Positions 25,947-34,192 of a stretch of DNA of 64,000 nt are shown piece by piece. The position numbers and the translations under genes are program-made. The stretch comes from Novosphingobium sp. Chol11. GTDB taxonomy: Bacteria; Pseudomonadota; Alphaproteobacteria; Sphingomonadales; Sphingomonadaceae. The DNA is taken from NCBI RefSeq assembly GCF_900218065.1, contig NZ_OBMU01000001.1, positions 1,326,625 through 1,390,624 on the forward strand, written 5' to 3'. Below the pieces are notes generated by a model. That model made no database searches, was not told the origin of the DNA, and saw only the letters and a list, made by a program, of their open reading frames with translations. Position 1 is the stretch's first letter. Each line of letters starts with the position of its first letter.

Positions 25947-26318
25947 CTATTCCACCGTATCGACAGCCGTCAGTCCTTCCGCGCCAACGCGACGGAAAAA
26001 GCAGGAACGCGCGCCAGTATGACAGGTGGGACCCGCCGGAACCGCCTTCACCCACACCGCGTCCTGATCGCAGTCGATCCGGATGTCGCGTACCTCCAGC
26101 ATGTTGCCGGAGGTCTCGCCCTTTTTCCACAAGGACTGGCGGCTGCGCGACCAAAAATGGGCCAGTCGCGTCTCTATCGTCAATGCCAGCGCCTGATCAT
26201 TCATATGGGCGAGCATCAACACCTCGCCGGTGGCAGCGTCAGTGACGACCGCTGTGATCAGCCCGTCGCGGTCATATTTCGGATTGAGGGTCAGCCCCTT
26301 GTCGCGTGGTTCATCCAT
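25947..26318 (-). CDS. hisI: phosphoribosyl-AMP cyclohydrolase
   Basis: A 123-residue HisI, not fused to HisE. It opens the ring of phosphoribosyl-AMP in histidine biosynthesis. The zinc and active-site motifs are present: [15 protein letters not shown] (metal-binding D-x-D-x-D), then [13 protein letters not shown] (conserved C-H-T-G-x-x-S-C). The start is set at ATG 26318, MDEPRDKG; the frame before it overlaps the tRNA-His gene region. It is followed downstream by the lipoprotein-like gene, overlapping by 20 bases if that starts at CTG 25966. Confidence 0.95.
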   Translation of the reverse strand: MDEPRDKGLTLNPKYDRDGLITAVVTDAATGEVLMLAHMNDQALALTIETRLAHFWSRSRQSLWKKGETSGNMLEVRDIRIDCDQDAVWVKAVPAGPTCHTGARSCFFRRVGAEGLTAVDTVE

Positions 26319-26381
26319 AGCCCGGCTATAAGACGGTCGAAGGCCGATGCGAAGCCCATGCAACGACAAAAAGGGGGAAGA

Positions 26382-26459
26382 TGGGGCGATCGACGGGATC
26401 CGAACCCGCGACCTCTGGTACCACAAACCAGCGCTCTAACCAACTGAGCTACGATCGCC
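26382..26459 (-). tRNA. tRNA-His(GTG)
   Basis: Minus strand. The acceptor GCGATCG pairs with CGATCGC, with the extra G at -1 opposite a C discriminator base, as required for tRNA-His. The anticodon loop TTGTGGT gives GTG, the T-arm is GCGGGTTCGGATCCCGT, and CCA is encoded. It sits 63 bases upstream of hisI, probably by coincidence. Confidence 0.95.
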
Positions 26460-26543
26460 ACAGGGCCGTTTGGCCCAGGAGAGATGCGGCACATATGCGG
26501 CCATTGGATAGCCGTCAAGCTGACAAATGCGACTATAAGACTG

Positions 26544-26581
26544 AAAAAGAAACGGGGCGCGAAACCGACGGTCCGCGCCCC
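26544..26581 (-). terminator. rho-independent terminator downstream of hup
   Basis: On the minus strand, a perfect 8-bp stem GGGGCGCG/CGCGCCCC (arms at 26554-26561 and 26574-26581) is followed by GTTTCTTTTT. It lies about 133 bases beyond the hup stop. The rest of the 26460-26714 interval shows no coding or other structure that I can support. Confidence 0.7.
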
Positions 26582-26714
26582 TCTTCCCTCTGTTCAGTAC
26601 ATCAGCGCAACGGAGCGTTTTCCCCCTGCTGCAGCTACTCTCCCAACCATCTGGCCGCGATGCCAAACGGTCCTATTATGCAAGTGGGCGCCGATGACGA
26701 CGCCAGTTCCGATC

Positions 26715-26987
26715 TTAGTTGACCGAGTCTTTGAGGCCCTTGCCAGCCTTGAACTTGGGCTGAGCAGACGCCTTGATCGTCATGGTTTCGCCAGTGCGCG
26801 GATTACGGCCCGTCGATGCCTTGCGCTGGGAAACGGAAAATGTGCCGAAGCCGACGAGGCGAACTTCATCGCCCTTCTTGAGCGCGGAGGAGATAGAATC
26901 GAACACGCCTTCAACAGCCTTGGTCGCGTCGCTCTTGCTGAGGCCGCTGCTTTCAGCAACAGCACTGATCAAATCCTGCTTGTTCAT
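26715..26987 (-). CDS. hup: DNA-binding protein HU
   Basis: A 90-residue HU-family nucleoid protein. It starts MNKQDLISAVAESSGLSKSDA and has the [24 protein letters not shown] arm with the proline tip (R-N-P), ending PKFKAGKGLKDSVN. HU bends and compacts DNA. Its position after lon on the same strand is common in proteobacteria. A separate IHF-beta gene is at 15720. The gap to lon carries a hairpin (27105-27134), so hup may be transcribed apart from lon. Confidence 0.96.
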   Translation of the reverse strand: MNKQDLISAVAESSGLSKSDATKAVEGVFDSISSALKKGDEVRLVGFGTFSVSQRKASTGRNPRTGETMTIKASAQPKFKAGKGLKDSVN

Positions 26988-27104
26988 ACCTTTGGAACCC
27001 CCTTCTAACTGTGTGAATACCTAAGGAATCGCGGCATAGGCGGCGCAATAAGGCGCAGCTTTGAACGGCTGTCAAAGGGAAAGCGACGAAGCCGCCACCT
27101 CCAA

Positions 27105-27134
27105 TGAGATTTTCAGCCATGGGCTGAAATCTCA
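27105..27134. repeat. inverted repeat between lon and hup
   Basis: TGAGATTTTCAGCC (27105-27118) and GGCTGAAATCTCA (27122-27134) form a stem with one bulged base and a three-base loop, 36 bases after the lon stop. No U-tract follows on the lon strand, so intrinsic termination is doubtful; it may protect the mRNA end. Confidence 0.55.
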
Positions 27135-27169
27135 CTGAACGTAGCGGTTAATCAGTGTCGCACTTGCAA

Positions 27170-29566
27170 TCAGTGACGAAGCGTTGCGTCACCATCCCGC
27201 CCGGCGGCCGGACTCGGCTGAGCGGCGAGGTCGTCCTCTTCCGTCCAGGCGATCGCTTCGGGCACGGACACCAGTGCGCGGGCAAGCACCTCGTCGACAT
27301 GGGATACGGGTACGATCTCCAGCCCTTCCCGGATATTAGCGGGGATCTCTGCCAGATCCTTCTCATTCTCCGCCGGGATCAGCACGGTCTTTATGCCACC
27401 ACGGAGGGCCGCCAGCAGCTTTTCCTTGAGGCCGCCAATCGGAAGCACCCGGCCACGCAGCGTGACTTCGCCTGTCATCGCCACATCCTTGTGGACTGGG
27501 ATGCCGGTCAGCGTCGAAACGATGCTGGTGACCATGCCTATGCCCGCCGACGGCCCGTCCTTCGGCACCGCGCCTTCGGGCAAGTGGATATGGATATCCT
27601 TGCGCGTGAAGATGCTGGGCTTGATGCCGTAACCGGGCGAGCGCGCCTTCACATAAGAGAAGGCCGCCTGAACGGATTCGTTCATCACCTCGCCAAGCTT
27701 ACCCGTGGTGCGGATCGCGCCCTTGCCGGGCACGGTGACCGCTTCGATGGTCAGAAGCTCGCCGCCGACTTCGGTCCAGGCCAAGCCAGTCACGGCGCCG
27801 ATCTGGTTCTCTTCTTCACCCACGCCATGGCGGAACTTCCGGACGCCAGCATATTCGGCAAGATTTTCAGGCGTGATCGCGACCTTGTCATAGACGCCTT
27901 CCAGTATCTTGCGGAGCGCCTTGCGGGCCAGCCTTGCCACTTCACGTTCGAGCGTGCGGACGCCCGCTTCGCGCGTATAATGGCGGATCAGGTCGCGGAC
28001 GGCCGCTTCGGTGACTTCCAGCTCACCTTCCTTGAGGCCATGCGCGTCGATCTGCTTTTGCAGCAGATGGCGTTGCGCGATCTCGACCTTCTCGTCCTCG
28101 GTATAGCCTTCGAGCCGGATGATCTCCATCCGGTCCAGCAGCGGCTGCGGCAGGTTCAGCGAGTTGGCCGTCGTGACGAACATGACGTCCGACAGATCGA
28201 CGTCGATCTCCAGATAGTGGTCCTGGAACTTGCTGTTCTGCTCCGGATCGAGAACCTCCAGCAGCGCGGACGCCGGATCGCCCCGGAAATCCTGACCCAG
28301 CTTGTCGATCTCATCCAACAGGAAGAGCGGGTTCATCGTCCCGGCCTTCTTGAGGTTGGTCACGATCTTGCCGGGGAGCGAGCCGATATAGGTGCGCCGG
28401 TGCCCCCTGATTTCCGCTTCGTCGCGCACGCCGCCAAGCGACTGGCGCACGAATTCACGTCCCGTTGCTTTGGCGATCGAGCGGCCGAGCGAGGTCTTGC
28501 CGACGCCCGGAGGACCGACGAGGCAGAGAATCGGCCCCTTCAGCTTGTTGGTGCGCGCCTGCACCGCGAGATATTCGATGATCCGGTCCTTGACCTTTTC
28601 CAGCGCGAAATGATCCTCATCCAGGATCGCCTGCGCGCGCTTGAGGTCGGTCTTGACCTTGCCCTTCTTGCCCCAAGGGAGGCCGAGCAGCACATCGAGA
28701 TAATTGCGCACGACCGTCGCTTCAGCCGACATGGGCTGCATGCCCTTCAGCTTCTTGAACTCGGCGGTCGCCTTTGCCCGCGCTTCCTTGCTGAGCTTGG
28801 TCTTGGCGATCTTGTCGGCGAGCTCGGCGAGTTCATCACCCTCCTCGCCTTCGCCATTGCCCAGCTCGCGCTGGATCGCCTTCAGCTGCTCGTTCAGATA
28901 ATATTCGCGCTGGGTCTTCTCCATCTGCCGCTTCACACGGCCACGGATCTTCTTTTCGACCTGCAGAACGCCAAGCTCGCCCTCCATGAAGGCGAAAACC
29001 ATCTCGAGGCGCTTGACCGGATCAGCCTCGACCAGCAGCGATTGCTTGTCGGCGACCTTGACGTTGATGTTGGCGGCGACAGCGTCGGCCAGACGGCCGG
29101 CGTCCTCAATCTCACGCAGCTGGACCGGCGTCTCGGCGGGCAGCTTCTTGTTGAGCTTCGCGTAATTTTCAAACTGCTCCGCGACAGAGCGCATCAGCGC
29201 TGCTGCCTCTGGCCCTTCAGCCGCGATCTCCTCGATCGGCTCGACTTCGGCCATCAGATGGTTTTCAGCCATGCTGATCGACTGCAATTGCGCGCGATGC
29301 TTCCCTTCGACGAGAACCCGGACGGTGCCATCAGGCAGCTTCAGAAGTTGAAGCACGATGGCGATGACGCCGGTGTCGTAGAGCGAGTCCCGGTTGGGAT
29401 CATCCTCGGCAGGATCAAGCTGCGAAACGAGGAAGATTTCCTTGTTTCCTTCCATCGCCGATTCAAGAGCAGCGACGCTCTTGTCGCGGCCGACGAAGAG
29501 GGGGACGATCATCTGCGGGAACACCACAATGTCGCGCAGCGGAAGAAGGGGATATTGCGTAGTCAT
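27170..29566 (-). CDS. lon: ATP-dependent protease Lon
   Basis: A 798-residue AAA+ serine protease (E. coli Lon is 784). The N-terminal LON domain begins [20 protein letters not shown]; the AAA+ Walker A is [14 protein letters not shown], with a Walker [11 protein letters not shown]. The proteolytic domain ends with the catalytic serine in [11 protein letters not shown] and the catalytic lysine in the [13 protein letters not shown] block, giving a Ser-Lys dyad. Lon degrades damaged and regulatory proteins. A heat-shock-type promoter precedes it. The gene is alone on its transcript unless hup is included. Confidence 0.97.
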   Translation of the reverse strand: MTTQYPLLPLRDIVVFPQMIVPLFVGRDKSVAALESAMEGNKEIFLVSQLDPAEDDPNRDSLYDTGVIAIVLQLLKLPDGTVRVLVEGKHRAQLQSISMAENHLMAEVEPIEEIAAEGPEAAALMRSVAEQFENYAKLNKKLPAETPVQLREIEDAGRLADAVAANINVKVADKQSLLVEADPVKRLEMVFAFMEGELGVLQVEKKIRGRVKRQMEKTQREYYLNEQLKAIQRELGNGEGEEGDELAELADKIAKTKLSKEARAKATAEFKKLKGMQPMSAEATVVRNYLDVLLGLPWGKKGKVKTDLKRAQAILDEDHFALEKVKDRIIEYLAVQARTNKLKGPILCLVGPPGVGKTSLGRSIAKATGREFVRQSLGGVRDEAEIRGHRRTYIGSLPGKIVTNLKKAGTMNPLFLLDEIDKLGQDFRGDPASALLEVLDPEQNSKFQDHYLEIDVDLSDVMFVTTANSLNLPQPLLDRMEIIRLEGYTEDEKVEIAQRHLLQKQIDAHGLKEGELEVTEAAVRDLIRHYTREAGVRTLEREVARLARKALRKILEGVYDKVAITPENLAEYAGVRKFRHGVGEEENQIGAVTGLAWTEVGGELLTIEAVTVPGKGAIRTTGKLGEVMNESVQAAFSYVKARSPGYGIKPSIFTRKDIHIHLPEGAVPKDGPSAGIGMVTSIVSTLTGIPVHKDVAMTGEVTLRGRVLPIGGLKEKLLAALRGGIKTVLIPAENEKDLAEIPANIREGLEIVPVSHVDEVLARALVSVPEAIAWTEEDDLAAQPSPAAGRDGDATLRH

Positions 29567-29618
29567 TCAATCTCCGGAGGGCCGCTCCATTCTTGGCTCT
29601 GCCATGCGGTTCATCGCT

Positions 29619-29646
29619 TTATGGGGGCAGTTAGCGCCTCATTCAA
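29619..29646 (-). promoter_or_regulatory. sigma32-like promoter of lon
   Basis: On the minus strand, TTGAA, 15 bases, CCCCATAA, ending about 53 bases before the lon start. This resembles the sigma32 (RpoH) consensus CTTGAA...CCCCAT-T. It is a prediction from sequence similarity only. Confidence 0.5.
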
Positions 29647-29699
29647 TTGGTGCCGTCCTTTTCACGGAAAGCAGGAACGGACGGTATCCTGCCTTTCAA

Positions 29700-30023
29700 T
29701 CAGAAGGGCAGCTTGAAACCTGGGGGCAGAGGCAGGCCGCTGGTCATCTTCGACATTTCGCTGGAACTGGCCTCATCCGCCTTCTTGCGGGCGTCGTTGA
29801 ACGCCGCCGTGACCAGATCTTCCAGCATCTGCTTCTCGCTAGGAGCGAGCAGGCTTTCGTCGATCGACACGCCAAGGATTCGGCCCTTGGCGGAAGCGCG
29901 AACCTTTACCAGGCTACCACCGGCCGAACCCTCAACCTCGATCTTGTCGAGATTTTCCTGCGCACGCTGCAGCTCTTCCTGCACGCGGCTGGCCATGCCC
30001 AATATTTCGTTCAGATCCTTCAT
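29700..30023 (-). CDS. YbaB/EbfC nucleoid-associated protein
   Basis: A 107-residue YbaB/EbfC family protein, a dimeric DNA-binding protein of the nucleoid. The sequence MKDLNEILGMASRVQEELQ is followed by VEGSAGGSLVKVRASAKGRI and the C-terminal GLPLPPGFKLPF, all typical. The ATG at 30023 overlaps the dnaX stop by 4 bases (ATGA), so translation is coupled. dnaX-ybaB pairing is a long-standing conserved linkage, often followed by recR, which is absent here. Confidence 0.95.
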   Translation of the reverse strand: MKDLNEILGMASRVQEELQRAQENLDKIEVEGSAGGSLVKVRASAKGRILGVSIDESLLAPSEKQMLEDLVTAAFNDARKKADEASSSEMSKMTSGLPLPPGFKLPF

Positions 30024-31615
30024 CGCTCTGCGCTCCATGGTTCGGTCCGATCAAGATCGGCATCGGGGAAAGCTGCAAGCACGGCTTTCACCACTGGGGT
30101 ATCGAATATCTCGGCGCGTTCCCGCACCTCAGTCTGCTGCTGCTCCTCCAACAGCGAGGGAGCAGCACTGCCTTCGCTTCGCCTGATCTGCCATGGCGAG
30201 CCTGTCGCCTTCTGCAACTCGATGGCGAGAGTCCGGCAGAAATCTCCGTCAGTCCAATCCTGCGTCAGCTGCAATTCCATCTCTGGCGGATCGAAGCGGA
30301 CGATGCGCACACAATCATGAAGGAAGTCAGCGAGCCGCCCCTTTTTTTGTTCCCAAAGAAGGTCCACGACAGCCTTTACGTCGGTGGGCAGTGATGCGGC
30401 GGACGTGGTTGATGGGGTCGCCGCTCCCTGGACCGACGGAACGCCGTCACGCAGGAGCCGGGCGATTTCCCCCGGATCGGGCATGGTCGCGGCGTGCATG
30501 ACGCGGAGCAAAGCCATTTCGCAGGATTCAATCGGGAATGCGGCGCTCGAGACTTCATCATGACCCTTGAGCAGCAACTGCCACAGACGATGGAGCGGCG
30601 CGAAGCCGATTTGCGACCCCCAATCAGCAAGCGCCTCACGCTCCTCCGCCGATTGTCCGGGTGTCGCGAGGTCACGGCCGGCCTTCATCAATGTGACGGC
30701 GTGCACCAGTTCAAGGAGGCCGCGAAGAAGAGCAAGAGGCTCGACCCCCAAAGCATATTGCTCACGCACGGCGGAGAGAAGCGCGCCGGTATCTCCCTCC
30801 AGCAGAAGCCCGAGCAGGCGACGAACAGCGCCACGATCCGACAGGCCGAGCATCTCGCGCACCTGAGCGGCGGTGACGAGCGGGGCACCCTCCCCCATCT
30901 CGGCATGGGCGATCGCCTGGTCGAGAATCGACAGGCCGTCGCGAGCGGAGCCTTCGGCTGCCTGGGCTATGAGCGCCAGGGCATCTTCTTCGGCGGCGAC
31001 CTGCTCCGCCTCAACCACATGGGCGAAGTGGGCGGCGAGCAGTTCGGCCGGGATGCGGCGGAGGTCGAAGCGCTGGCAGCGGGAAAGTACGGTGATCGGA
31101 ACCTTGTTCACCTCTGTCGTGGCGAACAGGAATTTCACGTGGGCGGGCGGCTCTTCCAGTGTCTTGAGGAGCGCGTTGAACGCGTTCTTCGAGAGCATGT
31201 GGACTTCGTCGATGATGTAGATCTTGTAGCGGGCTGACACGGCGGCATAGCGCACCGCCTCGATGATCTCGCGCACATCGTCGACGCCGGTATGGCTTGC
31301 CGCGTCCATTTCGACCACGTCGATGTGACGGCCTTCCGCAATCGCCAGACAGGGTTCGCAGACGCCGCAAGGGTCGATAGTCGGGCCGCCCTGCCCATCG
31401 GCGCCGACGCAATTCAGCGCCTTGGCAATGAGGCGGGCGGTCGATGTCTTACCGACGCCTCGTACCCCGGTCATGAGGAAGGCATGCGCCAGCCTGCCTC
31501 GCCGGATCGCATTACCCAGCGTCTGAACCATGGCATCCTGCCCGATCAGTTCGCGAAAGCTGCGCGGCCGGTATTTGCGCGCGAGCACGCGATAGGGCTG
31601 AGGTGAATCGGACAT
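30020..31615 (-). CDS. dnaX: DNA polymerase III subunit gamma/tau
   Basis: A 531-residue clamp-loader ATPase that loads the sliding clamp. The N-terminal AAA+ domain carries Walker A GVRGVGKTSTARLIAKAL, zinc-binding cysteines (CGVCEPCLAI), Walker B IIDEVHML, and the arginine-finger region VLSRCQRFDLRRI. The C-terminal part carries tau domains, ending near AVLAAFPDADLD, which in tau contact the helicase and polymerase. It is downstream of the 4.5S RNA gene on the same strand, and translationally coupled to ybaB. No A-rich frameshift site was recognised. Confidence 0.97.
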   Translation of the reverse strand: MSDSPQPYRVLARKYRPRSFRELIGQDAMVQTLGNAIRRGRLAHAFLMTGVRGVGKTSTARLIAKALNCVGADGQGGPTIDPCGVCEPCLAIAEGRHIDVVEMDAASHTGVDDVREIIEAVRYAAVSARYKIYIIDEVHMLSKNAFNALLKTLEEPPAHVKFLFATTEVNKVPITVLSRCQRFDLRRIPAELLAAHFAHVVEAEQVAAEEDALALIAQAAEGSARDGLSILDQAIAHAEMGEGAPLVTAAQVREMLGLSDRGAVRRLLGLLLEGDTGALLSAVREQYALGVEPLALLRGLLELVHAVTLMKAGRDLATPGQSAEEREALADWGSQIGFAPLHRLWQLLLKGHDEVSSAAFPIESCEMALLRVMHAATMPDPGEIARLLRDGVPSVQGAATPSTTSAASLPTDVKAVVDLLWEQKKGRLADFLHDCVRIVRFDPPEMELQLTQDWTDGDFCRTLAIELQKATGSPWQIRRSEGSAAPSLLEEQQQTEVRERAEIFDTPVVKAVLAAFPDADLDRTEPWSAER

Positions 31616-31667
31616 GGTAACAATCTAGCGGCTTGAGGAGCGGCTGTCGAAGCCGGAAGCCGAATAA

Positions 31668-31763
31668 AGGTGGGAGCCGGAACGACCCGTGGCGAAATCG
31701 TTGTGGCTGCTTCCGTCAGGACCTGACCAGGTTGGCGACGACCACGTCCGCCCGACTCCCGGC
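31668..31763 (-). ncRNA. ffs: 4.5S signal recognition particle RNA
   Basis: Small SRP RNA. On the minus strand, the core CAACCTGGTCAGGTCC followed by the GGAAGCAGCC hallmark (ACGGAAGCAGCCACAA) matches the SRP conserved domain that binds Ffh. The 5' strand GGGAGTCGG pairs perfectly with the 3' strand CCGGCTCCC (31672-31760), closing a rod of about 90 nt. It lies just upstream of dnaX, as in many bacteria. The exact ends are estimated. Confidence 0.92.
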
Positions 31764-31804
31764 GCGGCATATGGCGAAAGCCCGTCGCGATGGCAAGGGC
31801 TGGG

Positions 31805-32743
31805 TTATTCCAACCCGGTCCGCTGTGCCTTAGATACGAATTCCAGTGCGGCGCGGGCCGTTTCCGCAATGGCCGCATCTGCCGCCTTGCCGTCCACCTT
31901 CGGACGATCGAGATAGATGGCGAGCAGATATTCCTCACCCGATGGAGCTTTCACCAACGCCACATCATTATAGGCAGTGCCGCAACTTCCCGTCTTGCTG
32001 CCCGAAGTCCAGCCCTTGGGCAGACCGGCCTTGATCCGCTTGTCGCCAGTCGTGCTGCCGTTCAGCCAGGTTCGAAGACGCTCTGCGCTTTCGGGCTTCA
32101 TGTCCCGGAAGATCAGACGCGCGATCAAACCAGCCATAGCGGCTGGACTTGTAGTGTCGCGAACGTCACCCTCCATATTCTCGTTGAGCAAGGGCTCTGT
32201 ACGATCCAGACGCGTGACCGTGTCCCCATGTGCGCGGATGAAGGCGGTGAGGCCTTCCGGCCCGCCGATCATCGGCAGCAGCAGATTCGCCGCGCTGTTG
32301 TCGCTGACTTCCACCGCGGCTTTGGCCAGCTCCGCCATGGAGAGGCGACCGCGCTTGCGGTTGGCCTTCACGACTGGCGCGTGATCCAGGATGTCCGCGT
32401 CGGTGAAGGCGACTTGTCCCTCCAGCCCAAACCGTCCGGCATCGGCGCCCATCAACACAGCCGCTGCCAGTGGCGCCTTGAATGTGGAACACATGGCGAA
32501 GCGTTCATCCCGATTGAAGCCGAGGAGCAGGGCGCCCTTGCTATCGACCAGCGCTACACCGAGACGCCCCCCGGTCTCCTTTTCGATCTCTCGCGGGTTG
32601 CGCACGGACTTCATGACCGATTCGCCGATCGTGTAGCGCGGAGCGGCAGGGAGCAGCGACTGGCGAGCGCCATCCTGTTGCGCGCTGGCTGATCCTGCGA
32701 GCGAGATGATCGCCAATATGGCGGCACTGATGCAGGCGCGCAT
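31805..32743 (-). CDS. bla: class A beta-lactamase (carbapenemase-like cysteine pair)
   Basis: A 312-residue periplasmic serine beta-lactamase that hydrolyses beta-lactam rings. Signal peptide MRACISAAILAIISLAGSASA. All class A motifs are present: S86-T-F-K89 in CSTFKAP (S70-x-x-K73), SDN at 147-149, the omega loop E183-P-L-L-N187 in LDRTEPLLNENM, and K250-T-G in SGSKTGSCG. Cysteines C85 (next to the catalytic Ser) and C254 stand where C69 and C238 form the disulfide of class A carbapenemases (KPC, SME, NMC-A). The start is 3 bases after the ferredoxin stop, so it may be co-transcribed with the iron-sulfur genes. Substrate profile is not predictable from sequence. Confidence 0.92.
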   Translation of the reverse strand: MRACISAAILAIISLAGSASAQQDGARQSLLPAAPRYTIGESVMKSVRNPREIEKETGGRLGVALVDSKGALLLGFNRDERFAMCSTFKAPLAAAVLMGADAGRFGLEGQVAFTDADILDHAPVVKANRKRGRLSMAELAKAAVEVSDNSAANLLLPMIGGPEGLTAFIRAHGDTVTRLDRTEPLLNENMEGDVRDTTSPAAMAGLIARLIFRDMKPESAERLRTWLNGSTTGDKRIKAGLPKGWTSGSKTGSCGTAYNDVALVKAPSGEEYLLAIYLDRPKVDGKAADAAIAETARAALEFVSKAQRTGLE

Positions 32744-32746
32744 CCG

Positions 32747-33082
32747 TTACATGCCCTGCATATTGTACGATTCGCCTGGAATGCGGACAGTTAGCCCATC
32801 AAGCTTGTCCTCCAATATGATCTGGCAGGACAGACGGCTGGTCCGCGTGGCGGCGGCTGCGAGATCCAGCATATCTTCTTCCGCTTCGCTTGCAGGGGTC
32901 AGCTTGGGAAAGTCTGCCGCCTCCACGATCACATGGCAGGTCGAGCAGGCCATCTGCCCTTCGCAGGTTCCTTCCAGCGGCTGGCCTGCCGCCTGGGCCA
33001 CTTCCAGCAAAACCGAACCGGCGGCGGCATCAACCTCCCGCCGATCTTCACCATCCGCGCTGACGAATGTGACCCTGACCAT
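32747..33082 (-). CDS. fdx: 2Fe-2S ferredoxin
   Basis: A 111-residue adrenodoxin-type [2Fe-2S] ferredoxin. The cluster ligands are the C-x5-C-x2-C set in LEGTCEGQMACSTCHVIV plus a distal cysteine in SRLSCQIIL (C-x(n)-C). Such ferredoxins deliver electrons for iron-sulfur assembly or to cytochrome P450s. Here it lies 18 bases after a cysteine desulfurase on the same strand, which favours a role in cluster assembly. It begins MVRVTFVSADG and is 3 bases from the beta-lactamase start downstream. Confidence 0.94.
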   Translation of the reverse strand: MVRVTFVSADGEDRREVDAAAGSVLLEVAQAAGQPLEGTCEGQMACSTCHVIVEAADFPKLTPASEAEEDMLDLAAAATRTSRLSCQIILEDKLDGLTVRIPGESYNMQGM

Positions 33083-33100
33083 GATTGCGGCTTCCCTTGT

Positions 33101-34192
33101 CTACGGCGCCGCTTGTACGGCTGCCGCCTCGTTCATCATCTTTGCGGCACTCTCCAGTTCGGCCAGCGTCGTGTATCGGCCAAAACCGATCCGCACCGAT
33201 CCACGCGCCGCCCGGTCCGACAATCCGATGGCGCGCAAGACATGGCTTGGCCGTCCGGAGCCGCTCGCGCAAGCACTTCCCAATGAAAATGCGACATTGC
33301 GGCAGTCCGACAACAGGCGCGCGCCATCGACGCCATCGCGGCGGATGTTGAGGTTGCCGTGATAGCGGGCTTCAGCGCTGCCGTTCAGGGTCCAGTCGTC
33401 GAACAGGACGCGCGCTTTATCCCAAAGCGCGTCTATATGAACTCGGTCTTGGGCGGCTCTTTCGCGCATCAGCCCGGCAGCGACGCCAAACCCGGTGCAT
33501 AGGGCAGGCGACAGCGTACCGGAGCGCAAGCCCGCTTCTTGCCCACCGCCATATATTATGGGGTCCAGCCTGATGCCTTCCCGCAACCAGAGCGCTCCCA
33601 CGCCCTTGGGCCCGTGGATCTTGTGCGCGCTGATGGCGACCATGTCGCAATTGCCGGGGATGGGAACGCGGCCATAGCCTTGCACGGCATCGCACAGGAA
33701 AAGCGCGCCCGCGCGATGGGCAAGATCGGCCAGTTCTTCGATGGGCTGCACCACGCCGATTTCATTGTTCACCAGCATGGCGGCTACCAGGGACACGCCG
33801 GGCGTGATGGCGGCCCGCGCGGAACCCAGGTCTACAAGGCCGTCGCTGCCAACCGGTAGCAGCTTGATAGAGCGGCCCTTCGCCCCGAGAGCAGCACCCG
33901 TGTCGAGAACCGCAGCATGTTCCGTGGCCAAGGTCACGATCCCCCCGGACGATATGCCGGAGATCGCGATGTTGAGCGCTTCTGTAGCACCCGACGTGAA
34001 GATCAGTCTTCCACCTTCGGGCAGCAGGCTGACGATCTGCTCGCGGGCGAGTTCCACTTGCGCCGCCGCAGCCCTGCCCAGACGATGAGCGCTGTGCGGA
34101 TTGGCAAACTGGTCGCGCAGAAGCGGGACCATGGCATCGAAGACCTCGGGTGCCAGAGGCGTAGTCGCTTGATAGTCGAGATAGATGGTCAC
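33101..34192 (-). CDS. NifS/IscS-type cysteine desulfurase (second of two)
   Basis: A 363-residue PLP-dependent cysteine desulfurase that supplies sulfur for clusters and thiolation. The start region TIYLDYQATTPLAPEVFDAM is typical. The PLP lysine is in ISAHKIHGPKG and the catalytic cysteine is in LGSACASGSGRPSHVL. GTG 34192 was chosen: it overlaps the upstream stop by 4 bases (GTGA), giving coupled translation; GTG 34219 would add 9 residues. It is the second of two adjacent desulfurases, and the ferredoxin follows. Confidence 0.93.
   Translation of the reverse strand: MTIYLDYQATTPLAPEVFDAMVPLLRDQFANPHSAHRLGRAAAAQVELAREQIVSLLPEGGRLIFTSGATEALNIAISGISSGGIVTLATEHAAVLDTGAALGAKGRSIKLLPVGSDGLVDLGSARAAITPGVSLVAAMLVNNEIGVVQPIEELADLAHRAGALFLCDAVQGYGRVPIPGNCDMVAISAHKIHGPKGVGALWLREGIRLDPIIYGGGQEAGLRSGTLSPALCTGFGVAAGLMRERAAQDRVHIDALWDKARVLFDDWTLNGSAEARYHGNLNIRRDGVDGARLLSDCRNVAFSLGSACASGSGRPSHVLRAIGLSDRAARGSVRIGFGRYTTLAELESAAKMMNEAAAVQAAP

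Noticed and set aside
27155..29716. Very long open frame (over 850 codons) opposite lon
   Set aside because: It is antisense to the clear lon gene and is a product of GC-rich third positions; its translation has no domain and is rich in His/Gln/Arg, as expected of a shadow frame.
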